From: Streptomyces sp. NBC_01723 | GTDB taxonomy: Bacteria; Actinomycetota; Actinomycetes; Streptomycetales; Streptomycetaceae | Assembly: GCF_036246005.1 (NCBI RefSeq) | Contig: NZ_CP109171.1 | Coordinates: 4,080,001-4,144,000, forward strand | Length of the DNA: 64,000 nt | Direction: 5' to 3' | Shown here: positions 33,554-42,733 of the stretch, one piece after another | How the letters are laid out: each line of letters opens with the position of its first letter | Numbering within the stretch: the stretch's first letter is position 1 | Position numbers and translations under genes: made by a program | Notes under the pieces: generated by a model | What the model was told of the DNA's origin: nothing | What the model saw: the letters and a program-made list of their open reading frames with translations, nothing else | The model's database searches: none

Positions 33554-34977
33554 TGGCACAGGTGCTGGAGTTCAAACTCCCGGACCTCGGTGAGGGGCTC
33601 ACCGAGGCGGAGATCGTGCGCTGGCTCGTCGAGGTCGGCGAGGTCGTCGCCGTCGACCAGCCGGTCGTCGAGGTCGAGACGGCCAAGGCGATGGTCGAGG
33701 TGCCCTGCCCCTACGGCGGCGTGGTCACCGCCCGCTTCGGCGAGGAGGGCTCGGAGCTGCCCGTCGGCGCGCCGCTGCTGACGGTCGCCGTGGGCGAGCA
33801 AGCCGCCCCCGGCGGTCCGGAGCGGGACCCGGGCACGGGCGGCGCGGAGGCGGCGAGGGCCGAGACGACCAAGGCCGCGGCGACCGGGGCCGAGCAGCCC
33901 AAGGCCGAGGGTTCCGGCAACGTCCTGGTCGGCTACGGCACCTCGGAGGCACCGGCGCGGCGGCGCCGGGTGCGTCCGGTGCGTCCGGAGCCCGCCGCCC
34001 CGCAGGCCGGCGCGGCGGCGAACGGGCGGCCCGTCCGCACCGCCGAGCCGGAGGGCCCCGTCCCGGTCATCTCCCCGCTGGTCCGCAGGCTGGCCCGGCA
34101 GAACGATGTGGACCTGCGCGAACTGACAGGCTCGGGCCCCGACGGGCTGATCCTGCGGGCGGACGTGGAGTACGCGCTGCGTGCCGCCACCGCCCGGGGC
34201 GGCCGTACGGCGGTCCAGCCGGGTGTGGCGGACCAGGGGCCGAGCGCGCCGCTCGCCGGGTCCCCCGTGTCCTCCGCGCCGCGCCCCGGCGGCATCCGCA
34301 CCCCCCTCAAGGGCGTCCGCGGCGCCGTCGCCGACAAGCTCTCCCGCAGCCGGCGCGAGATCCCCGACGCGACCTGCTGGGTGGACGCCGACGCGACCGA
34401 GCTGATGCGGGCGCGCACCGCGATGAACGCGTCGGGCGGCCCGAGGATCTCCCTCGTCGCGCTGCTGGCCCGGATCTGCACGGCCGCCCTGGCCCGCTTC
34501 CCGGAGCTGAACTCCACGGTCGACACTCAGGCCCGGGAGGTCGTCCAACTCGACCACGTCCACCTCGGCTTCGCCGCCCAGACGGACCGGGGGCTGGTCG
34601 TGCCGGTCGTCCGGGACGCGCACGCGCGGGACGCCGAGGGGCTCACCGCGGAGTTCGCCCGGCTGACCGAGGCGGCCCGTGCGGGCCGGCTGACGCCCGG
34701 TGAGCTGACCGGTGGCACCTTCACGTTGAACAACTACGGCGTGTTCGGCGTCGACGGCTCCACGCCGATCATCAACCACCCCGAGGCGGCGATGCTCGGC
34801 GTCGGCCGCATCGTCCCCAAGCCGTGGGTGCACGAGGGCGAGTTGGCGGTGCGGCAGGTCGTCCAGCTGTCGCTCACCTTCGACCACCGGGTCTGCGACG
34901 GCGGCACGGCGGGGGGTTTCCTGCGGTACGTGGCGGACTGCGTGGAACAGCCGGCGGTGCTGCTGCGCACCCTGTGA
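33553..34977 (+). CDS. bkdC: Dihydrolipoamide acyltransferase (E2) of the BCDH complex
   Basis: A 474-aa E2. Lipoyl domain at about 5-80 with Lys45 (VETAKAMVEVP) as lipoylation site; an Ala/Pro/Glu-rich linker; a peripheral subunit-binding domain (about 178-212, ISPLVRRLARQNDVDL); a second linker; and the catalytic acyltransferase domain (about 255-470) with the active-site FDHRVCDGG. The ATG overlaps the E1 beta stop (TGATG). E3 (lipoamide dehydrogenase) is not encoded in the window and must be shared from elsewhere. No clear terminator follows within the 80 bases before the next gene. Confidence 0.93.
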   Translation: MAQVLEFKLPDLGEGLTEAEIVRWLVEVGEVVAVDQPVVEVETAKAMVEVPCPYGGVVTARFGEEGSELPVGAPLLTVAVGEQAAPGGPERDPGTGGAEAARAETTKAAATGAEQPKAEGSGNVLVGYGTSEAPARRRRVRPVRPEPAAPQAGAAANGRPVRTAEPEGPVPVISPLVRRLARQNDVDLRELTGSGPDGLILRADVEYALRAATARGGRTAVQPGVADQGPSAPLAGSPVSSAPRPGGIRTPLKGVRGAVADKLSRSRREIPDATCWVDADATELMRARTAMNASGGPRISLVALLARICTAALARFPELNSTVDTQAREVVQLDHVHLGFAAQTDRGLVVPVVRDAHARDAEGLTAEFARLTEAARAGRLTPGELTGGTFTLNNYGVFGVDGSTPIINHPEAAMLGVGRIVPKPWVHEGELAVRQVVQLSLTFDHRVCDGGTAGGFLRYVADCVEQPAVLLRTL

Positions 34978-35057
34978 CGCGGGTGCGGCCGCGCAGACGC
35001 TGATTGCGCGGCCTCCCCCACGTTCCCTGTGATCGCGCAGGGCCCCATACTCGGGGG

Positions 35058-36122
35058 GTGACCGCGTACGAGCCCTCCGGCGATCCCGGCGCCGGCACCG
35101 GCCCCGCGCCGGGCCCCGGCCCCGCCGGGTACGACGCCGTCGTGCTCGCGGGCGGGGCCGCCCGGCGGCTCGGCGGTGCCGACAAACCCGGCCTGCGCGT
35201 GGGCGGGCGTGCGCTCCTCGACCGGGTGCTCGCCGCCTGCGCCGGAGCGCGCACCACCGTCGTCGTCGCCGGCCCGCGGCCCACCGCCCGCCCGGTGACC
35301 TGGGCCCGCGAGGACCCGCCGGGTGGCGGACCGCTCGCCGCCCTCGCGGCCGGACTGCGGCACACCACGGCCGAGTTCGTCGTCGTGCTCTCCGCCGACC
35401 TGCCGTTCCTGGGCGAACCCACCGTCGCCCGGCTGCTGTCGGCCCTCGCCGCGGGCGAGGCGGACGGCGTGCTGCTCACCGACGCCCACGGCCGCGACCA
35501 GCCCCTGGTGGCGGCCTATCGCGCGTCCGCCGTACGTCGCGAACTCGCTGCGATGGCTGGGGACCGGGCAGGCCGGAAGGCCCGCGAGGCACCGGCGGAT
35601 CGCAGGGGCCGGGCCGATCGCGAAGACCGGGCCGGCCGGGAAGACCCCGTGGGCGACGAAGGCCGGGCCGGCCGGGCAGATCCGGCGGGCCGCGAGGGCC
35701 GGGAGGACCCCGGCGACCGTCCGGATCTCACGGGGATGCCCCTGCGCCGTCTCACCGGCGCCCTCCGGCTCGCCCGGGTCCCCGACGCCGTCGCCTCCTT
35801 CGACTGCGACACCTGGGACGACATCGCCACCGCAAGGGCACGCATCAGGGAGCATGGTCACGTGTTGGATGAATGGATCTCCGCAGCCAAGGAAGAGCTG
35901 GGCATCGACCTCGACGTCGACACCGGCCTCCTGCTCGACCTCGCGCGTGACGCCGCCCACGGAGTGGCCCGGCCCGCGGCGCCGCTGACCACCTTCCTCG
36001 TCGGCTACGTCGCCGGGCGGGCCGGGGGAGGTCCCGAGGCGGTCGCCGAGGCCGCCCGCAAGGCCGCGGCCCTCGCCCAGCGCTGGGCGGACGAGGCCAC
36101 CGACGCCCGCCCGGACGCCTGA
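35058..36122 (+). CDS. MobA-like molybdenum cofactor nucleotidyltransferase fused to a DUF6457-type domain
   Basis: A 354-aa protein. Residues about 25-245 form a MobA-type GTP:molybdopterin guanylyltransferase fold: [19 protein letters not shown] (28-45), [15 protein letters not shown], and SADLPFLGE. It is interrupted at about 168-222 by a charged, repetitive Arg/Asp/Glu/Gly/Ala stretch ([18 protein letters not shown] units). The C-terminal ~75 residues ([17 protein letters not shown] onward) are a helical DUF6457-type domain. The GTG at 35058 lacks a good ribosome site. MoeA follows with a 1-bp overlap, which supports a Mo-cofactor role. Confidence 0.8.
   Translation: MTAYEPSGDPGAGTGPAPGPGPAGYDAVVLAGGAARRLGGADKPGLRVGGRALLDRVLAACAGARTTVVVAGPRPTARPVTWAREDPPGGGPLAALAAGLRHTTAEFVVVLSADLPFLGEPTVARLLSALAAGEADGVLLTDAHGRDQPLVAAYRASAVRRELAAMAGDRAGRKAREAPADRRGRADREDRAGREDPVGDEGRAGRADPAGREGREDPGDRPDLTGMPLRRLTGALRLARVPDAVASFDCDTWDDIATARARIREHGHVLDEWISAAKEELGIDLDVDTGLLLDLARDAAHGVARPAAPLTTFLVGYVAGRAGGGPEAVAEAARKAAALAQRWADEATDARPDA
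35559..35723 (+). repeat. Low-complexity insertion in the MobA-like gene
   Basis: A run of degenerate 9-15 bp units of the type GGCCGGGCCGGC/GGGAAGACC encoding charged Gly/Arg/Asp/Glu residues 168-222. It sits in a loop of the fold and is absent from ordinary MobA proteins. Confidence 0.7.
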
Positions 36123-37591
36123 TGGCCTCCCCCGGCACCTGGGCCGACGAGGAAGACCTCGACGTCGAGGAGGCGCTCGCCCTCGTGAAGGAGAACCCCG
36201 GCCGCCCGCACGGCCACCCCGGCCCTCCGCACGGCGATCCCGGCCACCCGCACGGCCGTCCCGGCCCTTCCCACGGCGACCCCGGCCACGCGGCGGCCCG
36301 CGCCACGACCGGCGGCCGTCAGGGCGCCTCGAGCGGCCCCGTCGAGCCTCGTGAGCCCTCCGACTCCCCCAAGTCCCAGCACCACGCGACACCCTGGCCC
36401 GAGGCCCGGTCGGCCGCCGAGCGCGCCGCCCGCTCCGCCGCCCGTGCCGCCCGCCGCACGCCGGTCTCCGTGCCGCTCGACGCGGCCCTCGGACTCACCC
36501 TGGCCGCGCCCCTGACCGCCCTCACCGACCTGCCGTCCTTCGACACCTCCGCGATGGACGGCTGGGCCGTCGCCGGTCCGGGCCCCTGGACCGTGCGCGA
36601 CGAAGGCGTCCTGGCCGGACACGCGGAGGCCGCGCCCCTCACCGACGGCGAGGCCGCCCGGATCGCCACCGGCGCCCGCATCCCCCCGGACACCACCGCC
36701 GTACTGCGCACCGAGCACGGCCGCACCGACGACCGGGACCGGCTCCACCCCACCCGCGAGGTCGTCCACGGCCAGGACATCCGCCCGCGCGGCCAGGAGT
36801 GCCGCAGCGGCGACCAGTTGCTGCCCGTCGGCACCCTCGCGACCCCGCCCGTGCTGGGCCTCGCGGCGGCCGCCGGGTACGACACCCTCACCACGGTCCC
36901 CCGCCCCCGCGTCGACGTCCTCGTCCTCGGCGACGAACTGCTCACCGGTGGCCTCCCGCACGACGGCCTGATCCGGGACGCGCTCGGCCCGATGCTGCCG
37001 CACTGGCTGCGCGCGCTGGGCGCCGAGGTCCGCACCGTCCGCCGCATCGGCGACGACGCCGAAGCGCTGGAACATGCCGTCACGACCTGCGACGCCGACC
37101 TGATCGTCACGACCGGCGGTACCGCCGCCGGGCCCGTCGACCACGTCCACCCGATCCTGCGCCGGATCGGCGCCGACCTCCTCGTGGACGGCGTCAAGGT
37201 GCGCCCGGGACACCCGATGCTGCTGGCCCGCCTCAAGGACGACCAGCACCTCGTCGGGCTGCCCGGCAATCCCCTGGCCGCCGTCTCCGGACTGCTCACC
37301 CTCGCCGAGCCGCTGCTGCGCACGCTCGCCGCCCGCCCGGCGCCCGAGCGGTACACGCTGCCGCTGAGCGACGCGGTGCACGGGCACCCCTACGACACCC
37401 GGCTCGTCCCCGTCGTGCTGCGCGAGGACGGCGCCGCGCCGCTGCACTACAACGGCCCGGCCATGCTGCGCGGCATCGCGGCCGCCGACGCGCTGGCCGT
37501 CGTACCCCCGGGCGGAGCGCGGTCGGGTCAGGAGGCGGAGTTGCTGGACCTGCCCTGGGCCACCGCCGGAATCGGAGTGTGTTTCACGTGA
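36122..37591 (+). CDS. moeA: Molybdopterin molybdenumtransferase MoeA with His/Pro/Gly-rich N-terminus
   Basis: A 489-aa protein. Residues about 25-60 are a His-Gly-Pro repeat (units like PHGDPGHPHG), unusual for MoeA and possibly metal-binding. The MoeA core starts near 90: LPSFDTSAMDGWAV, ATGARIPPDT, VLGDELLTGG, IVTTGGTAAGPVDHV and GLPGNPLAAVSGLL. MoeA inserts molybdate into adenylylated molybdopterin. The ATG overlaps the MobA-like stop by one base. Its last codons lie inside the parS palindrome, and its TGA overlaps the GTG of the potassium channel gene. Confidence 0.9.
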   Translation: MASPGTWADEEDLDVEEALALVKENPGRPHGHPGPPHGDPGHPHGRPGPSHGDPGHAAARATTGGRQGASSGPVEPREPSDSPKSQHHATPWPEARSAAERAARSAARAARRTPVSVPLDAALGLTLAAPLTALTDLPSFDTSAMDGWAVAGPGPWTVRDEGVLAGHAEAAPLTDGEAARIATGARIPPDTTAVLRTEHGRTDDRDRLHPTREVVHGQDIRPRGQECRSGDQLLPVGTLATPPVLGLAAAAGYDTLTTVPRPRVDVLVLGDELLTGGLPHDGLIRDALGPMLPHWLRALGAEVRTVRRIGDDAEALEHAVTTCDADLIVTTGGTAAGPVDHVHPILRRIGADLLVDGVKVRPGHPMLLARLKDDQHLVGLPGNPLAAVSGLLTLAEPLLRTLAARPAPERYTLPLSDAVHGHPYDTRLVPVVLREDGAAPLHYNGPAMLRGIAAADALAVVPPGGARSGQEAELLDLPWATAGIGVCFT

Positions 37592-37594
37592 AAC
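37581..37594. other. parS: parS centromere site (ParB binding)
   Basis: GTTTCACGTGAAAC, a perfect 14-bp palindrome identical to the Streptomyces parS consensus. It spans the end of moeA and contains the GTG start of the next gene. Multiple parS sites surround oriC in Streptomyces, in line with the other oriC-proximal signs here. I found no second perfect copy in the window. Confidence 0.9.
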
Positions 37595-38685
37595 TTCCGG
37601 GCCAGGACGCGATCGCCCGCCAAGCGGACGAGCACCTCGTGACCCACCGGGTGAAGCTCCCCAGGAAACTGGTGGAGCACCCGATCCGCCAGGTCGCCAA
37701 ACGGCTGTCCATGGCCCTGGTCGTGCTGGTCGCGACGGCGTTCATCGTCTACGCCGACGCCGACGGCTACAACGACAACTCCGACGGCTCGGTCGATCTT
37801 CTCGACGCCTTCTACTACGCCACCGTCACCCTCTCCACCACCGGCTACGGCGACATCACCCCGGTCAGCGACGCCGCCCGGCTGACCAACATCTTCATCA
37901 TCACGCCCCTGCGTGTGATGTTCCTGATCATCCTGGTCGGCACCACGCTGGAAGCCCTCACCGAGCGCACTCGGGAGGAGTGGCGCCTGAACCGCTGGAG
38001 GTCCACCTTGCGCGATCACACCGTCGTCGTCGGCTTCGGCACCAAGGGGAGGTCGGCGATCCAGACCGTCTGCGCGACCGGCCTGCGCAAGGAGCAGGTG
38101 GTGGTGGTCGACCCGAGCGGGAAGGCCATCGAGGCCGCGACGGCGCACGGCTACGCGGGCGTGATAGGCGACGCGACGCGCAGCGACGTCCTCAACCGCG
38201 CCGAGCTGTTCCGGGCGAAGCAGATCATCATCGCCACCCAGCGGGACGACACGGCCGTGCTGGTGACGCTGACGGCCCGGCAGATGAACCGGGGCGCGAA
38301 GATCGTGGTCGCGGTCCGCGAGGAGGAGAACGCGCCGCTGCTGAAGCAGTCCGGCGCCGACGCCGTGATCACCAGCGCCAGCGCCGCGGGCCGGCTGCTC
38401 GGACTCTCGGTGCTCAGCCCCGCCGCCGGCATGGTCATGGAGGACCTGATCAGCCAGGGCAGCGGCCTCGACCTCATCGAGCGGCCCGTCATAAAGGCCG
38501 AGGTGGGCAAGAACCTGCGCGAGGTGAGCGACCTGGTGGTGAGCGTCCTGCGGGGGCACCGGGTCCTGGGGTACGACGACGCGGCCGTCGGCGGCCTGGA
38601 GCTGACGGACCGGCTGATCACGATCGTGCGGGCGACGCCGACCACCCAAGTGGCGCCCGACGCCCGCCCGCTGCCCCGCGACTGA
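37588..38685 (+). CDS. Two-helix potassium channel with RCK (TrkA-N/TrkA-C) domain
   Basis: A 365-aa K+ channel subunit. First helix about 40-57, pore loop with selectivity filter TTGYGD (84-89), second helix about 100-122, then a TrkA-N Rossmann domain (143-265, VVVGFGTKGRSAIQT) and a TrkA-C domain (about 275-350). This is the Kch/MthK type, gated by ligands on the RCK ring. The GTG at 37588 overlaps the moeA stop (GTGA) and lies within parS, so parS constrains the first codons. A functional link to Mo cofactor is not evident; the overlap alone suggests cotranscription. Confidence 0.92.
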   Translation: MKLPGQDAIARQADEHLVTHRVKLPRKLVEHPIRQVAKRLSMALVVLVATAFIVYADADGYNDNSDGSVDLLDAFYYATVTLSTTGYGDITPVSDAARLTNIFIITPLRVMFLIILVGTTLEALTERTREEWRLNRWRSTLRDHTVVVGFGTKGRSAIQTVCATGLRKEQVVVVDPSGKAIEAATAHGYAGVIGDATRSDVLNRAELFRAKQIIIATQRDDTAVLVTLTARQMNRGAKIVVAVREEENAPLLKQSGADAVITSASAAGRLLGLSVLSPAAGMVMEDLISQGSGLDLIERPVIKAEVGKNLREVSDLVVSVLRGHRVLGYDDAAVGGLELTDRLITIVRATPTTQVAPDARPLPRD

Positions 38686-38690
38686 CGCGG

Positions 38691-39539
38691 CTACTTGCGG
38701 TTGTAGAGCCGCATCGTGACGGGGCCGAAGACCAGCAGGAGCGCGCCCGCCCAGCCCAGCGTCCAGGCGATCTCGACGCCGGGCCACTCGCCCGCCATCA
38801 GGCCGCGCACCGCGGACGCGAGGTGGGTGATCGGGCTGTTGTTGACGAAGGCCTGGAGCCAGCCCGGCATGGTCTTCGGGTCGACGAAGACGTTGGACAG
38901 GAAGGTGAGCGGGAAGATCACCATCATGCTGACGCTCATCACCGACTTCTCGGTGCGCAGCATCAGCCCGAACATCGTCCAGATCCACGAGAAGGCGAAC
39001 GAGAAGACCAGAAGCAGCGCGATGCCGGCGACCACGCCGACGAACCCGCCGTCGGGCCGGTAGCCGAGCAGCAGACCCACCGCGAGCATCACGACGGACG
39101 CGATGGTGTAGCGCAGCGCGTCGCCGAGCAGGTAGCCGACCATCGCCGAGGGCCGCCAGATCGGCAGCGAACGGAAGCGGTCGAAGACGCCCTTCTCGAT
39201 GTCGACGTTCACCGAGATGCCGGTGTACATCGTGATCATCACGACCGACATCACGAGGATGCCCGGCAGGACGAACTGGATGTAGTCACCGGGTGAACCC
39301 GCCAGCGCACCGCCGAAGAGGTACGTGAACATCAACAGGTTCATGATCGGGAAGGCGGTGACGTCGAAGAGCTGCTCCGGCACGTGCTTGATCTTGAGGA
39401 TCGCGCGCCAGCCGAACGTCACGGACGTGGACAGGGCACTGGGCCGGGGCGGGCGCTCCTTGGCCACCAGCAGCGCCGCCAGGGACTCGGCGCTGACCGG
39501 GGAGAGCTCCTTGCCCTCGGGGCTCGTGGCCGTGCTCAT
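38691..39539 (-). CDS. ABC-2 type transporter permease (DrrB family)
   Basis: A 282-aa membrane protein with six predicted helices and a 45-residue cytoplasmic N-terminus. The ABC-2 features are clear: [21 protein letters not shown] near the C-terminus and [17 protein letters not shown] between helices 2 and 3. This pattern is that of daunorubicin-resistance DrrB exporters. It overlaps the ATPase gene by ATGA and ends 5 bp from the convergent potassium channel gene. Substrate unknown; no biosynthetic genes are nearby. Confidence 0.92.
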   Translation of the reverse strand: MSTATSPEGKELSPVSAESLAALLVAKERPPRPSALSTSVTFGWRAILKIKHVPEQLFDVTAFPIMNLLMFTYLFGGALAGSPGDYIQFVLPGILVMSVVMITMYTGISVNVDIEKGVFDRFRSLPIWRPSAMVGYLLGDALRYTIASVVMLAVGLLLGYRPDGGFVGVVAGIALLLVFSFAFSWIWTMFGLMLRTEKSVMSVSMMVIFPLTFLSNVFVDPKTMPGWLQAFVNNSPITHLASAVRGLMAGEWPGVEIAWTLGWAGALLLVFGPVTMRLYNRK

Positions 39540-40564
39540 GCCGCCACCTCGTCCTTCTTCTCGGTGCCGGAGCCGGCGTCGGGGCCGGTGCTCCGGCCGG
39601 TGTCGTGTCCGGTCAGCGCCAGGAAGACCTCGTCGAGGCTGGGCTGTCCCAGGGAGAAGCTGTCGACGGTGATGCCGGCCCGCGCCAGCTCACCGAGCGC
39701 CTTGGCGGCCTGGTCGGCGGCGGTGTCGCCGGCCGCCGCGCTGAGGCGCGCGCTCAGTGCCACCGGATCGGGCTCCAGCTGCACCTCGGCGACCAGCAGG
39801 TTCCGCAGCAGCTGCTCGGCCTCCGGGCGCTCCTCGGCGTCCCGCAGCCGCAGATGGACGGAGCCGGCGCCGACGGACGCCTTCAGCTCGCCCTTGGTGC
39901 CCTCGGCGATCACCTTGCCCTGGTCGATGACGGCGATCCGGGACGCCAGCTGGTCGGCCTCGTCCAGGTACTGCGTGGTCAGCAGCACGGTGGTGCCCTG
40001 GGCCACGACCGCGCGCACGATGTCCCACACCTGGTTGCGGCTGCGCGGGTCGAGGCCGGTGGTCGGCTCGTCCAGGAAGAGCAGGTCGGGAGTGTTGAGG
40101 ATGGACGCGGCGATGTCGATGCGCCGCCGCATACCGCCGGAGTAGTGCTTGACCTGCTTCGCCGCGGCGTCCGTCAGGCCGAAGGCCGCCAGCAACTGCT
40201 CGCCCCGCTCCCGTGCGGCCACCTTGCCGTGACCGAGGAGGCGGCCCAGCAGGATCAGGTTCTCGGTGCCGGTGAGGTCCTCGTCCACGGAGGCGTACTG
40301 ACCGGTGAGGCTCACCCGGCTGCGTACCTCGTCCGCCTCGTGTACGACGTCACGGCCGAAGACCCGGGCCTGGCCGGCGTCCGGCCGCAGCAGGGTGGCG
40401 AGCATCTTCACCGTGGTGGTCTTGCCCGCGCCGTTCGGTCCGAGGACGCCGTAGACCGTGCCGGCGGGCACCGAGAGGTCCACCCCGTCCACGGCCCGGG
40501 TCTCACCGAACGTCTTCACCAGTCCCGCGGTCTCGATCGCGGGGCCGGACGTGTGCGTGCTCAT
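39536..40564 (-). CDS. ABC transporter ATP-binding protein (DrrA family)
   Basis: A 342-aa ATPase. Walker [10 protein letters not shown] (42-50), Q-loop [15 protein letters not shown], signature YSGGM (141-145), Walker [14 protein letters not shown] and H-loop region [16 protein letters not shown]. The C-terminal ~90 residues form the DrrA-type tail ([12 protein letters not shown]), needed in DrrA for interaction with DrrB. With the coupled permease it forms a two-component exporter for drug-like or lipid substrates. Divergent from the quinone oxidoreductase gene, with a 162-bp shared promoter region. Confidence 0.93.
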   Translation of the reverse strand: MSTHTSGPAIETAGLVKTFGETRAVDGVDLSVPAGTVYGVLGPNGAGKTTTVKMLATLLRPDAGQARVFGRDVVHEADEVRSRVSLTGQYASVDEDLTGTENLILLGRLLGHGKVAARERGEQLLAAFGLTDAAAKQVKHYSGGMRRRIDIAASILNTPDLLFLDEPTTGLDPRSRNQVWDIVRAVVAQGTTVLLTTQYLDEADQLASRIAVIDQGKVIAEGTKGELKASVGAGSVHLRLRDAEERPEAEQLLRNLLVAEVQLEPDPVALSARLSAAAGDTAADQAAKALGELARAGITVDSFSLGQPSLDEVFLALTGHDTGRSTGPDAGSGTEKKDEVAA

Positions 40565-40726
40565 GCTGGTGGTCCTTCCGCCTTCTTGGGCTACGCATGG
40601 GGAGACCTTTACCGTCGCGCAAACTCATCGGTCGTGCGAAGGGATTTCCGGAGGGACGGTCCCAAAGTCGCAGGGCGCTCGGTCCGGGGACCCGGGCACG
40701 GGGGACCACAGGAGTAGCGTCGCCCC

Positions 40727-41719
40727 ATGCATGCGATCACGATTTCCGAACCCGGCGGCCCCGAGGCGCTGGTCTGGACCGAGGTTCCCGACCCGGTGCC
40801 CGGCGACGGCGAGGTCCTGGTCGAGGTGGCGGCCAGCGCCGTCAACCGCGCCGACATCATGCAGCGCCAGGGGTTCTACGATCCCCCGCCCGGCGCCTCC
40901 CCGTACCCCGGCCTGGAGTGTTCCGGGCGGATCGCCGCGCTCGGGCCCGGCGTGTCCGGCTGGGCCGTCGGCGACGAGGTGTGCGCGCTGCTCTCGGGCG
41001 GCGGCTACGCGGAGAAGGTCGTCGTTCCGTCCGGCCAGCTGCTGCCGGTGCCCAAGGGCGTCGGCCTCAAGGAGGCGGCGGCGCTGCCCGAGGTGGTCTG
41101 CACCGTCTGGTCGAACGTCTTCATGGTCGCCCACCTGCGGCCCGGCGAGACCCTCCTCGTGCACGGCGGCTCCAGCGGCATCGGCACCATGGCGATCCAG
41201 CTCGCCAAGGCGGTGGGCGCGCGCATCGCCGTGACGGCGGGCACCCCGGAGAAGCTGGAGCGCTGCGCCGAGCTGGGCGCCGACATCCTGGTCAACTACC
41301 GGGAGCAGGACTTCGTCGCCGAGCTGAAGGAGGCGACGGGCGGCGCGGGCGCCGACGTGATCCTCGACAACATGGGGGCCAAGTACCTGGACCGCAACGT
41401 CCGGGCCCTCGCGGTGAACGGCCGGCTGGCGATCATCGGCATGCAGGGCGGCCGGAAGGGCGAGCTGGACATCGGCACGCTCCTCGCCAAGCGCGCCGCC
41501 GTGAGCGCGACCTCGCTGCGGGCCCGCCCGCCGGAGGAGAAGGCGGCCATCGTGGCCGCCGTACGGGAGCACGTCTGGCCGCTCTTCGCCCAAGGCGGTA
41601 GTGCTCGCGTACGCCCGGTCGTCGACCGCGAACTGGCGATGAGCGACGCCGCCGACGGCCACCGGGTGGTGGAGGAGAGCGGCCACATCGGCAAGGTGCT
41701 GCTGGTCACCGGGGTCTAG
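40727..41719 (+). CDS. NAD(P)H quinone oxidoreductase (PIG3-type, MDR superfamily)
   Basis: A 330-aa zinc-independent medium-chain dehydrogenase/reductase. The N-terminal GroES-like domain includes NRADIMQRQGFYDPPPGASP, characteristic of the PIG3/quinone oxidoreductase group. The nucleotide site LLVHGGSSGIGTMAIQLA sits at about 145-162, and ADVILDNMGAKYLDRNV follows. Predicted to reduce quinones with NADPH. The ATG at 40727 is taken; no strong ribosome site is seen. A long inverted repeat follows the stop codon. Confidence 0.92.
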   Translation: MHAITISEPGGPEALVWTEVPDPVPGDGEVLVEVAASAVNRADIMQRQGFYDPPPGASPYPGLECSGRIAALGPGVSGWAVGDEVCALLSGGGYAEKVVVPSGQLLPVPKGVGLKEAAALPEVVCTVWSNVFMVAHLRPGETLLVHGGSSGIGTMAIQLAKAVGARIAVTAGTPEKLERCAELGADILVNYREQDFVAELKEATGGAGADVILDNMGAKYLDRNVRALAVNGRLAIIGMQGGRKGELDIGTLLAKRAAVSATSLRARPPEEKAAIVAAVREHVWPLFAQGGSARVRPVVDRELAMSDAADGHRVVEESGHIGKVLLVTGV

Positions 41720-41727
41720 GCCCCCCC

Positions 41728-41793
41728 GGCGGATCGGCTCGCCCGAAGGGCCGCGGCGCGGCTCCGTGCCCGGCGGGCGAGCCGTGGTCCGCC
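41728..41793. terminator. Convergent terminator hairpin
   Basis: Perfect 11-bp stem 41735-41745 / 41774-41784, extended by an outer 6-bp stem 41728-41733 / 41788-41793, between two convergent genes. Confidence 0.75.
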
Positions 41794-41804
41794 ATGGGGC
41801 CGGC

Positions 41805-42572
41805 CTACCCCCGGCGCAGGCGCAGGCCCACGAAGGCGAGGGCCAGGCCGAGGCCGATGAGGACCAGGCCGCTGCCCAGGGGGAGCACCCGCAGCACGGG
41901 TTCGGTGGCGGCGGCCCGCGTACCGGTCCCGGGCTGGGGCCGGGACGGCGAGGCGGAGGGCACCAGGGCGGCCTCGCCGGGCGGCTCGGCGGTGGCCGGG
42001 TCCTCGGCCGGGCCGTCGTGTTCGCCCCACGCCCTGCGGCCGGCGTTCTCGTGGGCGCGGTCCTTCTCCGGCCTCCACTCCCCGGCACGGCCGGGCCTCT
42101 GTCTTCCCTCGCCCGGCGCGCTCCCCGCCCGGGACGGCTCGGCCGTGGAGGCGGCGGGGGCCGCCGAACGCGCCGAGGCGCCGGACGTCGAGGGCGAGGC
42201 CGCGGTGGAGGGCGTGGCGGAACCGTGCGCCCTGCCGCCCCCCGGCCGGGTCTGCCCGGCGGAGGGCGCGGCGGGACCGGCCTCGGGACGCTCAGGGCGC
42301 TCCGGGGGGCCGGGGCGCTCGTGCCCGCCGGACTGCCCGGGACGTTCGTGCCCGCCCCGCCCGTCCTGGTCCCCGCCGTCCGGGGCGTCCGCGGCCGCCC
42401 CCGGCACCGCACCGTGCCCCGGCCGCGAGGGGGACGGGGTGAAGGCGGCCCCCACCGCCGCGAACCCGGCGACGCCGTGCGCCGCCCCCACCCCGTAGGG
42501 CGACACCAGTGCGCCGAACCCCAGTGCTCCCACCAGTCCCGTCGCTCGCAGTGTGCGCAGCCATGGAGTCAC
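41805..42572 (-). CDS. Exported, Pro-rich, C-terminally membrane-anchored protein
   Basis: A 255-aa protein of unknown function. It has an N-terminal hydrophobic signal segment (about residues 6-32), then 180 residues of low complexity rich in Pro, Gly, Ala, Ser and Arg, then a C-terminal LPLGSG followed by a hydrophobic helix and a basic tail (LRLRRG). That ending resembles a wall-sorting signal, but the canonical LPxTG/LAxTG threonine is missing, so simple membrane anchoring is more likely. The GTG at 42572 is used (GGGAGGGGG upstream); several in-frame GTG codons upstream make the start uncertain. Confidence 0.6.
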   Translation of the reverse strand: MTPWLRTLRATGLVGALGFGALVSPYGVGAAHGVAGFAAVGAAFTPSPSRPGHGAVPGAAADAPDGGDQDGRGGHERPGQSGGHERPGPPERPERPEAGPAAPSAGQTRPGGGRAHGSATPSTAASPSTSGASARSAAPAASTAEPSRAGSAPGEGRQRPGRAGEWRPEKDRAHENAGRRAWGEHDGPAEDPATAEPPGEAALVPSASPSRPQPGTGTRAAATEPVLRVLPLGSGLVLIGLGLALAFVGLRLRRG

Positions 42573-42733
42573 GTCCGTGACCCCCTCCCGGTGTAACCAG
42601 TCGTGGAAAATCGACGGAACAAGCCTCACACCAGGCAGCGATTCTGGCATTTCGGACGGGGCCGAACGCGGTGCGGCACCTTTGGGCGGGGGCACCGCCC
42701 GGCCGCCACGCACCGGTGCGAGACAATGGCGGC

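Noticed and set aside
38691..40564. Antibiotic biosynthetic cluster around the DrrAB-type exporter
   Set aside because: Neighbouring genes are housekeeping or regulatory; no synthase or tailoring genes are present.
41770..42572. LPxTG-type sortase substrate
   Set aside because: The C-terminal motif is LPLGSG without the needed threonine, so only membrane anchoring is supported.
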